A stretch of 64,000 bases of DNA from Chryseobacterium gregarium DSM 19109 (GTDB taxonomy: Bacteria > Bacteroidota > Bacteroidia > Flavobacteriales > Weeksellaceae): positions 39,896-103,895 of the forward strand of contig NZ_AUMU01000018.1 of the NCBI RefSeq assembly GCF_000430845.1, read 5' to 3'. The translations under genes and the position numbers were made by a program. Below the pieces are notes generated by a model. It ran no database searches and had not been told where the DNA came from. It saw only the letters and a program-made list of their open reading frames with translations. Below are positions 9,874 to 19,295 of this stretch, one piece after another; position 1 is the first letter of the stretch; every line of letters starts with the position of its first letter.

Positions 9874-10611
9874 ATGCAAAATATTACAGGAAAAGTAGTC
9901 GCCATAACAGGCGCAAGCAGCGGAATGGGTAAAGCCATCGCCATAGAATTAGCCAAAAACGGGGCAAAGGTGGTCTTGGGGGCAAGGCGGACAGAACAGT
10001 TACAGCAGATTGTTGAAGAAATTATAAGCAAAGGTGGTGACGCTGCCTTTGCGAAAATTGATGTAAAGAATAAAACCGATTTAGTTCGGTTGGTCAAAAC
10101 CGCAGTTGAGAAATACGGAAAACTGGATGTCATTGTAAACAACGCAGGGATCAGTCAATTAAGCCGCATTGACGAATTGGATATGGACGGCTGGGAAGAA
10201 ATGATCGACATTAACCTCAAAGGCGTTTTGTATGGGATGGCGGCTGCAATTCCCGTTTTCAGACAACAACAATCGGGACATATCGTCAATATCATTTCAA
10301 CTTCAGGAATAAAGATTGTCCCCATGCAGGGCGTTTATGCAGGAACCAAAAATGCGATTCGCACGATTGCAGAGGCGTTTCGTCAGGAGTCAGACGGCAC
10401 CATACGCATAACAGGCATTTCGCCGGGATTTGTGAAAACAGATTTTGCAGACAACATCAAAAACGAAGAAATGAAAACAGCGGTTCAAAAAGGAATGGAA
10501 CAAATGGCCATAGATCCCATAGCCATTGCCAACGCTGTAATTTATGCAGTAAGTCAACCTAGCGATGTTGAAATTGGCGACATCGTCATTCGCCCGTCAA
10601 AACAAAATTGA
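9874..10611 (+). CDS. SDR family oxidoreductase
   Basis: A 245-residue classical SDR. TGASSGMG (about residues 12-19), NNAG and the active-site YAGTKNA are present, followed by the PG motif of SPGFVKTDF. ARR after the second strand suggests NADP preference. It resembles YdfG/serine-dehydrogenase-like reductases. Translation may be coupled to the following AraC gene, whose frame starts within 20 bases of this stop codon. Confidence 0.92.
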   Translation: MQNITGKVVAITGASSGMGKAIAIELAKNGAKVVLGARRTEQLQQIVEEIISKGGDAAFAKIDVKNKTDLVRLVKTAVEKYGKLDVIVNNAGISQLSRIDELDMDGWEEMIDINLKGVLYGMAAAIPVFRQQQSGHIVNIISTSGIKIVPMQGVYAGTKNAIRTIAEAFRQESDGTIRITGISPGFVKTDFADNIKNEEMKTAVQKGMEQMAIDPIAIANAVIYAVSQPSDVEIGDIVIRPSKQN

Positions 10612-10628
10612 TTACATTCGTAAACGAA

Positions 10629-11543
10629 ATGCAGCAACAATCCAACCTCAGTCACATTAACAGTATATCGCAATTGGTACGGGTCTTAGGACTTCCTGCG
10701 CCACTGCATCCATTGATCACCCTGGTGGATTACAATACTGTTTCGGTTGATAGTTTCCCGAAAGGGCAAAAAGTAAGTCTTGATTTCTATAAGATTTCCT
10801 TTAAGCCTACGTTTACGGGACACATAAAATACGGACAGGGCTATTACGATTTTGAAGAAGGCGGATTGGCATTCCTGAAGCCCAGACAAATTGTTTTTCC
10901 GCCGGAAGACCTAGAAAGCTATGAAGGGATCGCTTTGTATTTCCACCCGGACTTTATCCGGAATTATCCGTTAGGAAAAACAGTAAGTCAATACGGCTTT
11001 TTCTCTTACGATGTTTCGGAGGCCTTGTTTTTATCGGCAAAAGAAAAAGAAATCATAGCCCATTTATTTGCTGCCATAGCCGGTGAATTAGCCAACAATA
11101 TAGACCGTTTCAGCCAGGATGTGCTGGTGTCGCAAATCGAATTGTTATTGAATTACAGCAACCGTTTTTATAACCGGCAATTTATTACCAGGAAGGCAGT
11201 CAATCACGACATCATCACTTCTCTGGATCAACTTTTAAACCGGTATTTTGATGAAGAAAACAGTCTGAAAAACGGTTTGCCCTCCGTGAAATACATCAGC
11301 ACGGAATTAAACCTGTCCCAGCGCTATCTGAGTGATATGCTGAGTTCACTGACCGGACTGAATACCCAGCAATACATTCAGAATGCCATCATAGAAAAAG
11401 CCAAAGAAAAATTATCAACGACCCATCTGTCCGTTTCGGAAATTGCTTATGGATTGGGCTTTGAACATCCGCAGTCTTTCAGCAAACTTTTCAAGACCAA
11501 GACTAATGTTTCGCCTCTGGAATTCAGGCAGTCATTTAATTGA
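10629..11543 (+). CDS. AraC family transcriptional regulator
   Basis: A 304-residue regulator when started at the ATG at 10629 (MQQQSNLSH); an in-frame TTG overlapping the upstream stop is a weaker alternative. The N-terminal region carries an AraC-type effector domain and the C terminus the double HTH: ISTELNLSQRYLSDMLSSLTG, then LSVSEIAYGLGFEHPQSFSKLFK and SPLEFRQ. It is the last gene of the aldo/keto reductase-SDR operon and probably regulates it. A bidirectional terminator follows. Confidence 0.9.
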   Translation: MQQQSNLSHINSISQLVRVLGLPAPLHPLITLVDYNTVSVDSFPKGQKVSLDFYKISFKPTFTGHIKYGQGYYDFEEGGLAFLKPRQIVFPPEDLESYEGIALYFHPDFIRNYPLGKTVSQYGFFSYDVSEALFLSAKEKEIIAHLFAAIAGELANNIDRFSQDVLVSQIELLLNYSNRFYNRQFITRKAVNHDIITSLDQLLNRYFDEENSLKNGLPSVKYISTELNLSQRYLSDMLSSLTGLNTQQYIQNAIIEKAKEKLSTTHLSVSEIAYGLGFEHPQSFSKLFKTKTNVSPLEFRQSFN

Positions 11544-11673
11544 TACACTACAATTCTTTATGCTCGTTCATTTTCAGATTTGTCAGATTCCTGAGTAAAG
11601 AAACTGATGGCCTGAAGCGTTACAATCCAAAGGCAATTCTGTTTAAAAATATCTGACTGATTTGGATTTTTAA

Positions 11674-11708
11674 AACAACCGCCTTTAAATATTTTAAAGG
11701 CGGTTGTT
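11674..11708. terminator. bidirectional terminator between convergent genes
   Basis: A perfect 16-bp stem (11674-11689 with 11693-11708) with a TAT loop. It lies between the plus-strand AraC gene and the minus-strand serine hydrolase and could serve both. Confidence 0.75.
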
Positions 11709-11781
11709 CAAGAAATACAGGGATGAAAGCAATGGTTTAGAACTTGTATATACATCGCTCAATTCATGTTTTTACAATTGC

Positions 11782-13446
11782 TTATCTGATCCTTACAAAT
11801 AAGATATGATTTAAATTTTGCCCTGACAGAGAGAATCCGGTGATCTTTTCTTTTGTATTTTTCTGAAAGACAAGCTTTCCGAAATATCCTTCATCCGAAT
11901 AAAAACTGTTCCTGGCAAACGGATGTAGAATGATGCCGTTATTCGAGCTGTGCCGTGCGACCAATTCATTATTTTTGACTATTAGTTCATATTCGGTATT
12001 GAATTCTTCATTTTTGTAAATACCTGCAAATTTTATAAGGTCTGCCTTATTGAGCTTTGGCGGAGTCACTTTTACTTTTTTACCGGCGTATTTAAAATCA
12101 GCGATGTGATAAGTACAAATGCCATGATCAAATGAAAAGTAGCTGACCGGCAGGTACGGATTGGTGAAACGGCCATCTCCAATGACAGGTAATTGCATCT
12201 TTTTGTCACTGCCGAAAGCCTGGTAATAGAGGGTATTGTTTTCAGCGATGATGTTAAACAGTGATCCCGGGAACATTTCATAAGTCCCTGTGAACTGTTT
12301 CAGTTCCTGTGTCGTGTAATGGGTCTTTATGAGTAACGGCGTTTCTATTTCGTATTCTTTTAAAAACAGATCGACAATCTGATAAACCAATTCGAACGGT
12401 TTGAAATCACCGTTATTTCCCAGAATGATGACTGAAAACTGATATTTTGGAACCGTTAGGACGTAACAACGATAACCCGCATCGCCGCCGCCATGAAATA
12501 CAAGTTCCAACCCTTTGTAAGTTTTGGTTTCCAATCCCAATCCATATCGGTTGGTTTCTCCGGAATTGAGTGTGGAAGGCTTTATCATTTCACCAAAGAT
12601 CTCTCTGTGTTCTGAAGACGGATATTGCATATTGACTATCCATTTGCTGAGGTCTTTAAGGGTTGTGCTGACCCCTGATGATCCGTTGGCCATCAGATTT
12701 AAGGCGTAATTTTCGTATTTCCCGTTTTTTAAGCGATAGGAATACGCTTTATTTTTAACAATCAGAGAGGGTGTGTCAACAGCCAGGCTATGGAACATTT
12801 GCAGCGGAGTGAAGATTTTATCTTTTAATACGTCCTGAAATGGCTTCCTGCAGACCCGTTCGATGATCTCGGCAAGCAAGGCAAAGCCCGTATTGTTGTA
12901 TTCGAACTTTTCACCGGGTTTAAAATTGACCTGTTTGATGTGAAGCAGCATGGCCACAACGTCTTTATGGGTCATCCGGTCACCCGGTTCTATCCCTTTC
13001 AGTTGCGCTAACTCATGAAGGTTAGGTAAGCCGTGGGTATGATTTGCCAGTTGCCGGAGACTTATTCTGTAGGGAAGGCCTTTTAATTCGGGCAGGTATT
13101 TTCGGATATCGTCATCTAATGAAAGCTTGCCTTCTTTTTCTAATGATACGGCAAGAAATGCCGTGAATTGTTTCGAAACAGATGCGATGTGGAAAGCAGT
13201 AGAATCCGTAATGGGTATTTTATATTCCATATTGGAGATCCCTCTTTCACCGCTGTAAATGGTTTTTCCCTGTTCTATGATCGCCAATGCAACGCCTGGG
13301 CTGTTCTTTTGATAGGAATGTTCCAATAAAGAATCCGCTTTTTTTAATGGTTGTGCTCTGTTGTAATTTTGAGCAAAGCATACATTATAAAATAATGCCA
13401 AAGCAAGCAGTAATGTGACTTTAAATAACGGTTTCATTTGATTCAA
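11782..13446 (-). CDS. class C beta-lactamase-like serine hydrolase, exported
   Basis: A 554-residue protein with a signal peptide (hydrophobic run LLLALALFYNVCFA) and a beta-lactamase/penicillin-binding-protein fold. The nucleophile motif SVSK is at residues 89-92, YNN (the YxN motif) near residue 181, and a FHGGG box takes the KTG place. After the catalytic domain, roughly 200 residues form a C-terminal lipocalin-like region as in other Bacteroidota serine hydrolases of this type. Activity is probably peptidase or esterase in the periplasm; resistance to beta-lactams should not be assumed. It lies downstream of a membrane-bound AraC regulator on the same strand. Confidence 0.88.
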   Translation of the reverse strand: MNQMKPLFKVTLLLALALFYNVCFAQNYNRAQPLKKADSLLEHSYQKNSPGVALAIIEQGKTIYSGERGISNMEYKIPITDSTAFHIASVSKQFTAFLAVSLEKEGKLSLDDDIRKYLPELKGLPYRISLRQLANHTHGLPNLHELAQLKGIEPGDRMTHKDVVAMLLHIKQVNFKPGEKFEYNNTGFALLAEIIERVCRKPFQDVLKDKIFTPLQMFHSLAVDTPSLIVKNKAYSYRLKNGKYENYALNLMANGSSGVSTTLKDLSKWIVNMQYPSSEHREIFGEMIKPSTLNSGETNRYGLGLETKTYKGLELVFHGGGDAGYRCYVLTVPKYQFSVIILGNNGDFKPFELVYQIVDLFLKEYEIETPLLIKTHYTTQELKQFTGTYEMFPGSLFNIIAENNTLYYQAFGSDKKMQLPVIGDGRFTNPYLPVSYFSFDHGICTYHIADFKYAGKKVKVTPPKLNKADLIKFAGIYKNEEFNTEYELIVKNNELVARHSSNNGIILHPFARNSFYSDEGYFGKLVFQKNTKEKITGFSLSGQNLNHILFVRIR

Positions 13447-13489
13447 AATTTAATTTGAAACAAAGTTGAGCTTCTGATCTATTGTAGAA

Positions 13490-13550
13490 GTCCGACTATC
13501 GGTAACCGAACCTATTTCTACTGACCAATGGGTCCGATTAAAAGTCGGAC
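13490..13550. promoter_or_regulatory. inverted repeat between regulator and serine hydrolase
   Basis: GTCCGACT (13490-13497) and AGTCGGAC (13543-13550) are perfect inverted copies 45 bases apart, in the 109-base gap upstream of the hydrolase start. GGTCCGATT at 13531-13539 adds a half-site. They could be binding sites for the AraC regulator encoded just upstream. Confidence 0.4.
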
Positions 13551-13555
13551 GCTGT

Positions 13556-14644
13556 CTAAGTATCTGATCTTCTGTAGCCTGAGGGGGTGACGCCTGTTTC
13601 TTTTTTAAAGGCAGTATAAAAAGATGATTTGGAATTAAACCCCACCCGGTACAAGATTTCGAGGACCGTCAGATGGGGTTGGTCTTTCAAAAGGATTTTG
13701 GCCTCCCTGATCCGGTATTCATTGATAAAATCAAAAAAATGTTTTCCTATTTGTTGATTGATGAGTATAGACAGTTCCTTTTCGGGCATGCCCACCTGTG
13801 CAGCCAGCTTTTGCAGGGTCAGGCCCTCATCCAGATGAGGTTTGTTCTGCTCCATATAAGCGATGAGCTTTACTGTACCCGGATTAGGAATGGTGTTCTT
13901 ATCGGGGATGGATGTTTTTTTTTCAGTTAAGGTTTCAATGGGCTCCAGGTATGATTTAACGCCTGTAAAAAGCTGGGGGCTGTATAAGGCTTTCAGGACA
14001 AACCAGCAGATGGTAAATAAAGCAACGCTGCTGATCGCCAGGTAAATGTATTGTAGAAAGCTTTGATCCTGTCCAAGATATAAGAGTCCTAATTTCGCCA
14101 GTACAAAAAGATGGGCAAAAAAGAAGAATACCGTGACCTGAAACAGCCATCTGTAGATGCCGTTATCGTCATTCGAATAGTTCTCAAGATAGACGGCTTT
14201 GTAGTTCTTCAAACTCAGGAATATGAGGATGATATAAGCATAATACTGTATTTCCCCTGTGATCGTAAAGAGGGTAAAACGCTGATCTGATATGGACGTT
14301 AATTTGAAAACAATTAAAAATCCAAGGAACAGCAGGGTGTGGATCAGATGTTTTGGCTTCAGCTTAAAATCAGAATAACAGGTGGCAAGGACATACAGGT
14401 AAAATGCAGGCATCTGCAACAGGGAAGAGCATACCTTTACTATTTTAAGATCAGGATGACCGGAAAACAGATGACCCAGAAAAAAACCGGTAAAGTCAAA
14501 TGCGGTCAGCAAAAGAAAAAGGGCGAATAATTGATTGGCGGGTTTCTTATTGCTTTTGACCGTAAAAAGAAAGACAGAAAACAGCAGCATCAGAAAAACG
14601 GCGAGTTTTCCCAGACTGCTGATCAGTTCAATATTTTTTTCCAA
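13556..14644 (-). CDS. membrane-anchored AraC family regulator
   Basis: A 362-residue protein with about seven hydrophobic helices in the first 230 residues (for example LAVFLMLLFSVFLFTV and ALFLLLTAFDFTGFFLG) and a C-terminal AraC HTH: LTLQKLAAQVGMPEKELSILIN, then LTVLEILYRVGFNSKSSFYTAF and TPSGYRR. This 7TM-plus-AraC architecture is frequent in Flavobacteriia and is thought to sense an envelope signal. The serine hydrolase gene follows after 109 bases, so it is the likely target. Confidence 0.88.
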   Translation of the reverse strand: MEKNIELISSLGKLAVFLMLLFSVFLFTVKSNKKPANQLFALFLLLTAFDFTGFFLGHLFSGHPDLKIVKVCSSLLQMPAFYLYVLATCYSDFKLKPKHLIHTLLFLGFLIVFKLTSISDQRFTLFTITGEIQYYAYIILIFLSLKNYKAVYLENYSNDDNGIYRWLFQVTVFFFFAHLFVLAKLGLLYLGQDQSFLQYIYLAISSVALFTICWFVLKALYSPQLFTGVKSYLEPIETLTEKKTSIPDKNTIPNPGTVKLIAYMEQNKPHLDEGLTLQKLAAQVGMPEKELSILINQQIGKHFFDFINEYRIREAKILLKDQPHLTVLEILYRVGFNSKSSFYTAFKKETGVTPSGYRRSDT

Positions 14645-14689
14645 TTGATTATTTTAAAATTAAAAGACAAATGTAGAGATAAAAGTAAC

Positions 14690-14790
14690 AGGCTGAATAA
14701 TGACAAAACGGATCAATGTAAAATCTCTTTTTATATTGGATGACATAGGTGATCTCTTCGGTATCTAGAGGCTCTGTAAAATCATACCAA
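14690..14790 (-). pseudogene. remnant of a CDF transporter 3' end
   Basis: Read on the minus strand this encodes EPLDTEEITYVIQ, matching HLDTEEITEAIQ of the intact CDF gene at 2948-3841, and the last bases (CAGGCTGAATAATGAC on the plus strand) are nearly identical to bases 2955-2971. The frame is broken. It is a decayed duplicate of the transporter tail, not a gene. Confidence 0.7.
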
Positions 14791-15531
14791 ATTACCGGGA
14801 ATAACTTGATTACTGCCCGATATTTTGATTGATCTGAAATCCTGATCCGGGAGATCCGGCAAAAAAAGTTCCAGCTTGGTTGGGTCATCACTCAATAAGA
14901 TAAATGCGCTGATGACCGTTGGATCTTTTCGGGGATCTGCAGGATTCAGCAGGAATCCTTTTAAAAACCTGGATACAAATTTGTTTAAGTTTGATCCAGA
15001 TTTGTCCTGCCGAAGCAATACATCTGTTATCAAACTTTTTTTCCTTATAGTGAGAATGATTATTTATCTGAGATTTTAATTGTAGGCATCATAGATCAAT
15101 ATTTTCTGTATTCTGTGTTTTCATTATTAAACTAAAAATCATATTATTTGTTAACAATAAGTGTTAGCTAAGTCATGCTTTTCCCGCAGGAAGTTTAGAA
15201 ATATGCCGGAACAGAAAAGATTTTGTAAATAATATAGATCGAAATTAACCCAAATCAGACGGTTTATCAACAAATATGAATGAACAGCAACAATAGTATT
15301 GATTTCTATTTTACAAATAACAATAACTGATTATCAATATATTAGAATTGTTTAATTTCTTAATTGGTATGTCGTAATTTATAAATAAAGACTACAACCA
15401 TTTTTATATTCCGATCTGAGTCGATAATTTTGAAATCAGAGTTAAGCAATGCACTTTTCGACAATGAAGATCTTTTATAAAACCGGAATGATAAAATAAA
15501 CAATTTAAACAGTAAAATAATATTAATCACT
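14791..15531. other. gene-poor region upstream of the lanthipeptide cluster
   Basis: No convincing gene. A minus-strand frame at 14782-15033 encodes 83 residues with a DPTKLELFLPDLPDQDF stretch that looks coding-like, but it runs into the CDF remnant and is probably also decayed. The right half (15080-15531) is very AT-rich and must contain the promoter of the lanthipeptide operon; I could not choose a clear minus-7 box. Confidence 0.45.
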
Positions 15532-15774
15532 ATGAAACAAAAACTGACCCTAAACAAAGAAAGAATTACAAAATTAACTGCAGAGCAATCGGCTTCAATT
15601 CAAGGAGGAGGTAGCGCAGGGAGTACTAACAGAGGATTTACCTGCTGCATGTGTACGGGTGGAGACCAAAACACCTACAATTCTTTTGACAGGTGTCCTC
15701 CAGGGAATGATACCAAGCCGGTTGATGGCCTGACCCCAATTTATCAGTCTGAACAGAATCAGGGAATCTGTTAA
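15532..15774 (+). CDS. class I lanthipeptide precursor
   Basis: An 80-residue precursor. The leader KLTLNKERITKLTAEQ has the Bacteroidota pattern LxLxKxxIxxL, and ends in a double-glycine-type site (QGGG, residues 24-27). The putative core has five Cys (38, 39, 41, 55 and 80) and ten Ser/Thr (from S28 to S73) that could be dehydrated. It precedes LanC and the two halves of LanB on the same strand, so Ser/Thr dehydration and Cys addition to form (methyl)lanthionine rings are expected. The CCMC cluster and the C-terminal Cys suggest one tight and one or two wide rings; this is inference. No second precursor is visible. Confidence 0.85.
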   Translation: MKQKLTLNKERITKLTAEQSASIQGGGSAGSTNRGFTCCMCTGGDQNTYNSFDRCPPGNDTKPVDGLTPIYQSEQNQGIC

Positions 15775-15840
15775 GATTTCAAACAAATTAATTACTGAAT
15801 GCTCTACAAATGTAGGGCATTTCTTACTATTCTTAAAATC

Positions 15841-17067
15841 ATGAATTTATCAAATAAAATTAATGAAATAGAAGATTTCCTGGATGGCATCCTGCAAAAT
15901 CCATCATATAATAATGATATTTCTTTGTTTACAGGTATTGGAGGCACTCCAATATTTTATGCTCTTTTATATGAATATAAAAAAGATAAAAAGTATCTTA
16001 ATAAAATCGATGCATTTATTGAATTTTCTTTTGAATATCTAAATAACAATAACAATGTTATTGGCTTAACCTATTGCGATGGACTGTGTGGATTTGGCCA
16101 GATCCTTAATTTCTTAACAGAAAAAAACTTAACGGAAATAGATCTAAGCGAAGCTTTATATTCCATAGACGAAATAATATATCAAAACATAAATCATTTT
16201 CTGGCTCAGGCAGATAAATTAACTCATGAGGATAAGGTTGAACAAATTGATTTTCTTCATGGTGTTTTTGGTCTTGCACATTACTTAATCTCACGTCCTA
16301 AAAACTCAAATCAGGAAATATTATTTAATCTCTTTGACAAACTTGCTGAAATTATAGAAGATGAATGTAACCTTACGTTGACCGTTAAGGATGAAGTCAG
16401 TATCAATGATAATACCCACAAAACCAATATAGGATTAGCTCACGGGCATATTTCATATCTACTGATTTTTTCAAAATTTTATGAACGGTATCCGGATAAA
16501 GTCAACATCAAAAAGGTTATAAAAAAATCGGCTTATACGGTGTTGTCATTTAAAAACAAAGATTCTCAAAGTGATCATATCTTTCCGGGAATAGCAGTAA
16601 ATGGCCAAACCGCTAACTATGATGTTCATTTGGGATGGTGCTATGGAGATCAATCTGTTGCTTTCGGGTTATATAAAGCAGGAACAATATTAGAAGATGA
16701 TGTCTTGATTGATATTTCAAAAAAAACGGCTTCTTCCACTCTGAATAGATTGGATTTAGCAGCGGCCCAGGTATTTGATGCCGGGTTTTGTCACGGAGCG
16801 TCAAGTGTCGGATATTTACACTTAAAATGGTACTTGCTGACTCATAATAAGGATCATTTAATTGCTTACCATCAGTTTATTAAAGAAACGTTAGCTTTTT
16901 GTGAATTTAATCAAGGAATAGCGGGGTACAAAAAATATAATGGTCCGGATAATTATAGTAATAATGTGGGAATGTTAGATGGGTTAATTGGGGCTGGAAT
17001 TTTTTTACTGGATGCCAAGCTGGAAAATAAAGATTCTGACTGGGATTCATTTTTTTTACTAAATTAA
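15841..17067 (+). CDS. lanC: LanC-family lanthionine cyclase
   Basis: A 408-residue lanthionine synthetase C-like protein, counted from the ATG at 15841 (MNLSNKINEI). An upstream in-frame start at 15799 is less likely. It catalyses zinc-dependent addition of Cys thiols to dehydroalanine/dehydrobutyrine. The zinc ligands are visible as Cys 267 in GWCYGD and Cys-His 317-318 in CHGAS, and GLAHGHISYL supplies the conserved HG of the alpha-toroid. It starts 66 bases after the precursor stop and ends 8 bases before lanB, so the genes are co-transcribed. Confidence 0.92.
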   Translation: MNLSNKINEIEDFLDGILQNPSYNNDISLFTGIGGTPIFYALLYEYKKDKKYLNKIDAFIEFSFEYLNNNNNVIGLTYCDGLCGFGQILNFLTEKNLTEIDLSEALYSIDEIIYQNINHFLAQADKLTHEDKVEQIDFLHGVFGLAHYLISRPKNSNQEILFNLFDKLAEIIEDECNLTLTVKDEVSINDNTHKTNIGLAHGHISYLLIFSKFYERYPDKVNIKKVIKKSAYTVLSFKNKDSQSDHIFPGIAVNGQTANYDVHLGWCYGDQSVAFGLYKAGTILEDDVLIDISKKTASSTLNRLDLAAAQVFDAGFCHGASSVGYLHLKWYLLTHNKDHLIAYHQFIKETLAFCEFNQGIAGYKKYNGPDNYSNNVGMLDGLIGAGIFLLDAKLENKDSDWDSFFLLN

Positions 17068-17075
17068 ACTGATGT

Positions 17076-19289
17076 ATGAAAAAAAAATTATATAAACCAT
17101 TTGAAAATTATTTACTAAGAACTCCTGTTTTGTCACTGAATTTTTATAAGAATCTGACGGCAGAACCAATAATCAGCGATAATACATTTAAGAACCTAAT
17201 TACAGACCTAACCATAAGAGAAGCTGTATTTTTAGCTTCCCCGTCTCTTTTGGCAGAGTTTGATAGTTGGCTCAATAATCCGAAAAAGGACGAAGCAAAG
17301 ATTGAAAAATTAAAATATACGTTGTTAAAATATGTTTCAAGAATGTCATCAAGGTGTACTCCTTATGGTCTTTTTGCTTCCTGCTCAATAGGTCAGCTAT
17401 CTTCTGATACAGACATCAGGCTTAATGACAAGTCAAAGTATAAACGTCATACCCGTTTGGATATGAACTTTATGGTCTCATTATATTATGAACTATTAAA
17501 AATAGAAGAAATAAGAAACAGTTTAAAACTGTATCCAAATACAAGCCTGTTCAAAATCTCTGATAAATACCGATATGTAGAATATCACTATAAAAATGGC
17601 AGTAGGCAATATGAGATTGTTGCAGTTGATTATTCAGAATATCTAGAAAAATTAATCACAGCCGCCCAGACCGGAGTTACTAAAAAAGACCTGATTAAAA
17701 TATTAATGAATATGGGTTTCGAAGAAAACGAGTGCGAAGAATTTATCGACGAAATAATTCTAAGTCAGATTTTAGTTTTTGAACTGGAACCTAATGTGGC
17801 AGGACAGGAATATCATAATCAATTAATTTCTATATTAGATAAAAATGAGATTACTATTTCAGCAGAAATAAAAAATATATTAAAAAAAATAGAGACTTTA
17901 GATCATCAAATCGGCAATTCTATTGAGAAATATAATGATATTAAAAAATTAGTAGAAATATTTAAAGTGTCTTTTGATTCAAAGCATTTATTTCAATGTG
18001 ACTTAATTTCTACATCAGCAGCTAATTTTTTAGATCAGAGAATCGCGGAACAAATAATTCCGGCGATCAGACTGCTTAACAAAATTTCACCCGCACGCCA
18101 TAAATCTTACTTAGAAAAGTTTAAAGACCGGTTTTATGAGCGCTATGAAAATATGGAAATTCCTTTGATGGTCGCACTAGATCCTGAAATTGGAATTGGT
18201 TATGGTTCCAAAGTAGAAAGTAATGACTTTAATCCCTTAATTGATGATTTACCCATCAGGAATAAGCACGTCAATGAAACTCAAGAATTAAAGTGGTCTT
18301 TAACCGATATTATATTTCAGGAGAAATTTTCAAACGCCCTGAAAGACAAAAAGTACAAGATAACGATTACTGATGATGATTTCAAAAGTATTGATAACCC
18401 GAATGAGAATAATTTACCCCCGACTATATCCATTATTGCAGAAATTATCAGAGAAGAATCTGATTGCAAAATTTCCTTCAGTGGGTGGGGCGGGGGCAGC
18501 GCAGCAAATTTAATGTCCAGATTTTGCCACAGTGATGATTTAATTGATAAACATGTTGCAAATATTATTTCTTCAGAAAAATCAGACAGCAATACTATCA
18601 TTGCTGAAGTCATCCATCTCCCGGAATCGAGAGTAGGAAATATCTTATCTCGGCCTTCATTTAGAGATTTTGAAATTCCATATTTAGCCAAGTCCACGAA
18701 AGATCAGGCAAATCAGATCCGTGTAGAAGATCTTGTGATATCTGTAAAAAATGACCGCCTTTATTTAAAACATTCAAAGCTGAATAAGGAAATTATTCCC
18801 AGGTTAACCAATGCGCATAATTTTTCAAATCCAAGGGCTCTACCCGTATATCATTTCCTATGTGATATGCAGTTTATTCATCACAATAGGGGAGGCGGAA
18901 TTCCACTAACTAATTTTGAGTCGTTGTATTCTTTTATTCCAAGGATAGAATATAAGAATATTATTCTTTCTCCTGCCCATTGGTATATGAAGAATAATGA
19001 TATAGTTCATTTATTCAAAATAAAAGATGATGTTAAATTATTAAATGAAGTAAAAATCTTAAAAGACCGCTTTTCTTTTTCTCAATTTATTTTATTGTCT
19101 GACGGAGACAACGAGCTTTTGATTAATTTGGAAAATTTAACGTCAATAAAAATGTTTCTTTCAACAATTAAAAACCGCACCGGGTTTAAGTTATCGGAAT
19201 TTCTGCATGATTTTAATAATTCTATTGTGAAGGACGAGCATAATGATTGTTATTCAAATGAATTTATCATTTCTTTTAAAGTTGAATAG
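17076..19289 (+). CDS. lanB: lantibiotic dehydratase LanB, glutamylation part
   Basis: A 737-residue protein that matches the N-terminal (Lant_dehydr_N) region of class I dehydratases, which attach glutamate from glutamyl-tRNA to Ser/Thr of the precursor. Recognisable parts are the beginning FENYLLRTPVLSLNFY, the EKLKYTLLKYVSRMSSRCTPYGLFASCS segment, THTRLDMNFM-like KRHTRLDMNF, and late NPRALPVYHFLCD followed by SPAHWYM. The elimination domain is absent here and is encoded by the next gene 6 bases on, so LanB is a split enzyme like those of thiopeptides and many Bacteroidota clusters. Confidence 0.9.
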   Translation: MKKKLYKPFENYLLRTPVLSLNFYKNLTAEPIISDNTFKNLITDLTIREAVFLASPSLLAEFDSWLNNPKKDEAKIEKLKYTLLKYVSRMSSRCTPYGLFASCSIGQLSSDTDIRLNDKSKYKRHTRLDMNFMVSLYYELLKIEEIRNSLKLYPNTSLFKISDKYRYVEYHYKNGSRQYEIVAVDYSEYLEKLITAAQTGVTKKDLIKILMNMGFEENECEEFIDEIILSQILVFELEPNVAGQEYHNQLISILDKNEITISAEIKNILKKIETLDHQIGNSIEKYNDIKKLVEIFKVSFDSKHLFQCDLISTSAANFLDQRIAEQIIPAIRLLNKISPARHKSYLEKFKDRFYERYENMEIPLMVALDPEIGIGYGSKVESNDFNPLIDDLPIRNKHVNETQELKWSLTDIIFQEKFSNALKDKKYKITITDDDFKSIDNPNENNLPPTISIIAEIIREESDCKISFSGWGGGSAANLMSRFCHSDDLIDKHVANIISSEKSDSNTIIAEVIHLPESRVGNILSRPSFRDFEIPYLAKSTKDQANQIRVEDLVISVKNDRLYLKHSKLNKEIIPRLTNAHNFSNPRALPVYHFLCDMQFIHHNRGGGIPLTNFESLYSFIPRIEYKNIILSPAHWYMKNNDIVHLFKIKDDVKLLNEVKILKDRFSFSQFILLSDGDNELLINLENLTSIKMFLSTIKNRTGFKLSEFLHDFNNSIVKDEHNDCYSNEFIISFKVE

Positions 19290-19295
19290 TTTGTT

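Noticed and set aside
11782..13446. Calling the serine hydrolase an AmpC beta-lactamase
   Set aside because: It is about 170 residues longer than AmpC and has HGG in place of KTG with an extra C-terminal domain, so peptidase or esterase activity is more likely.
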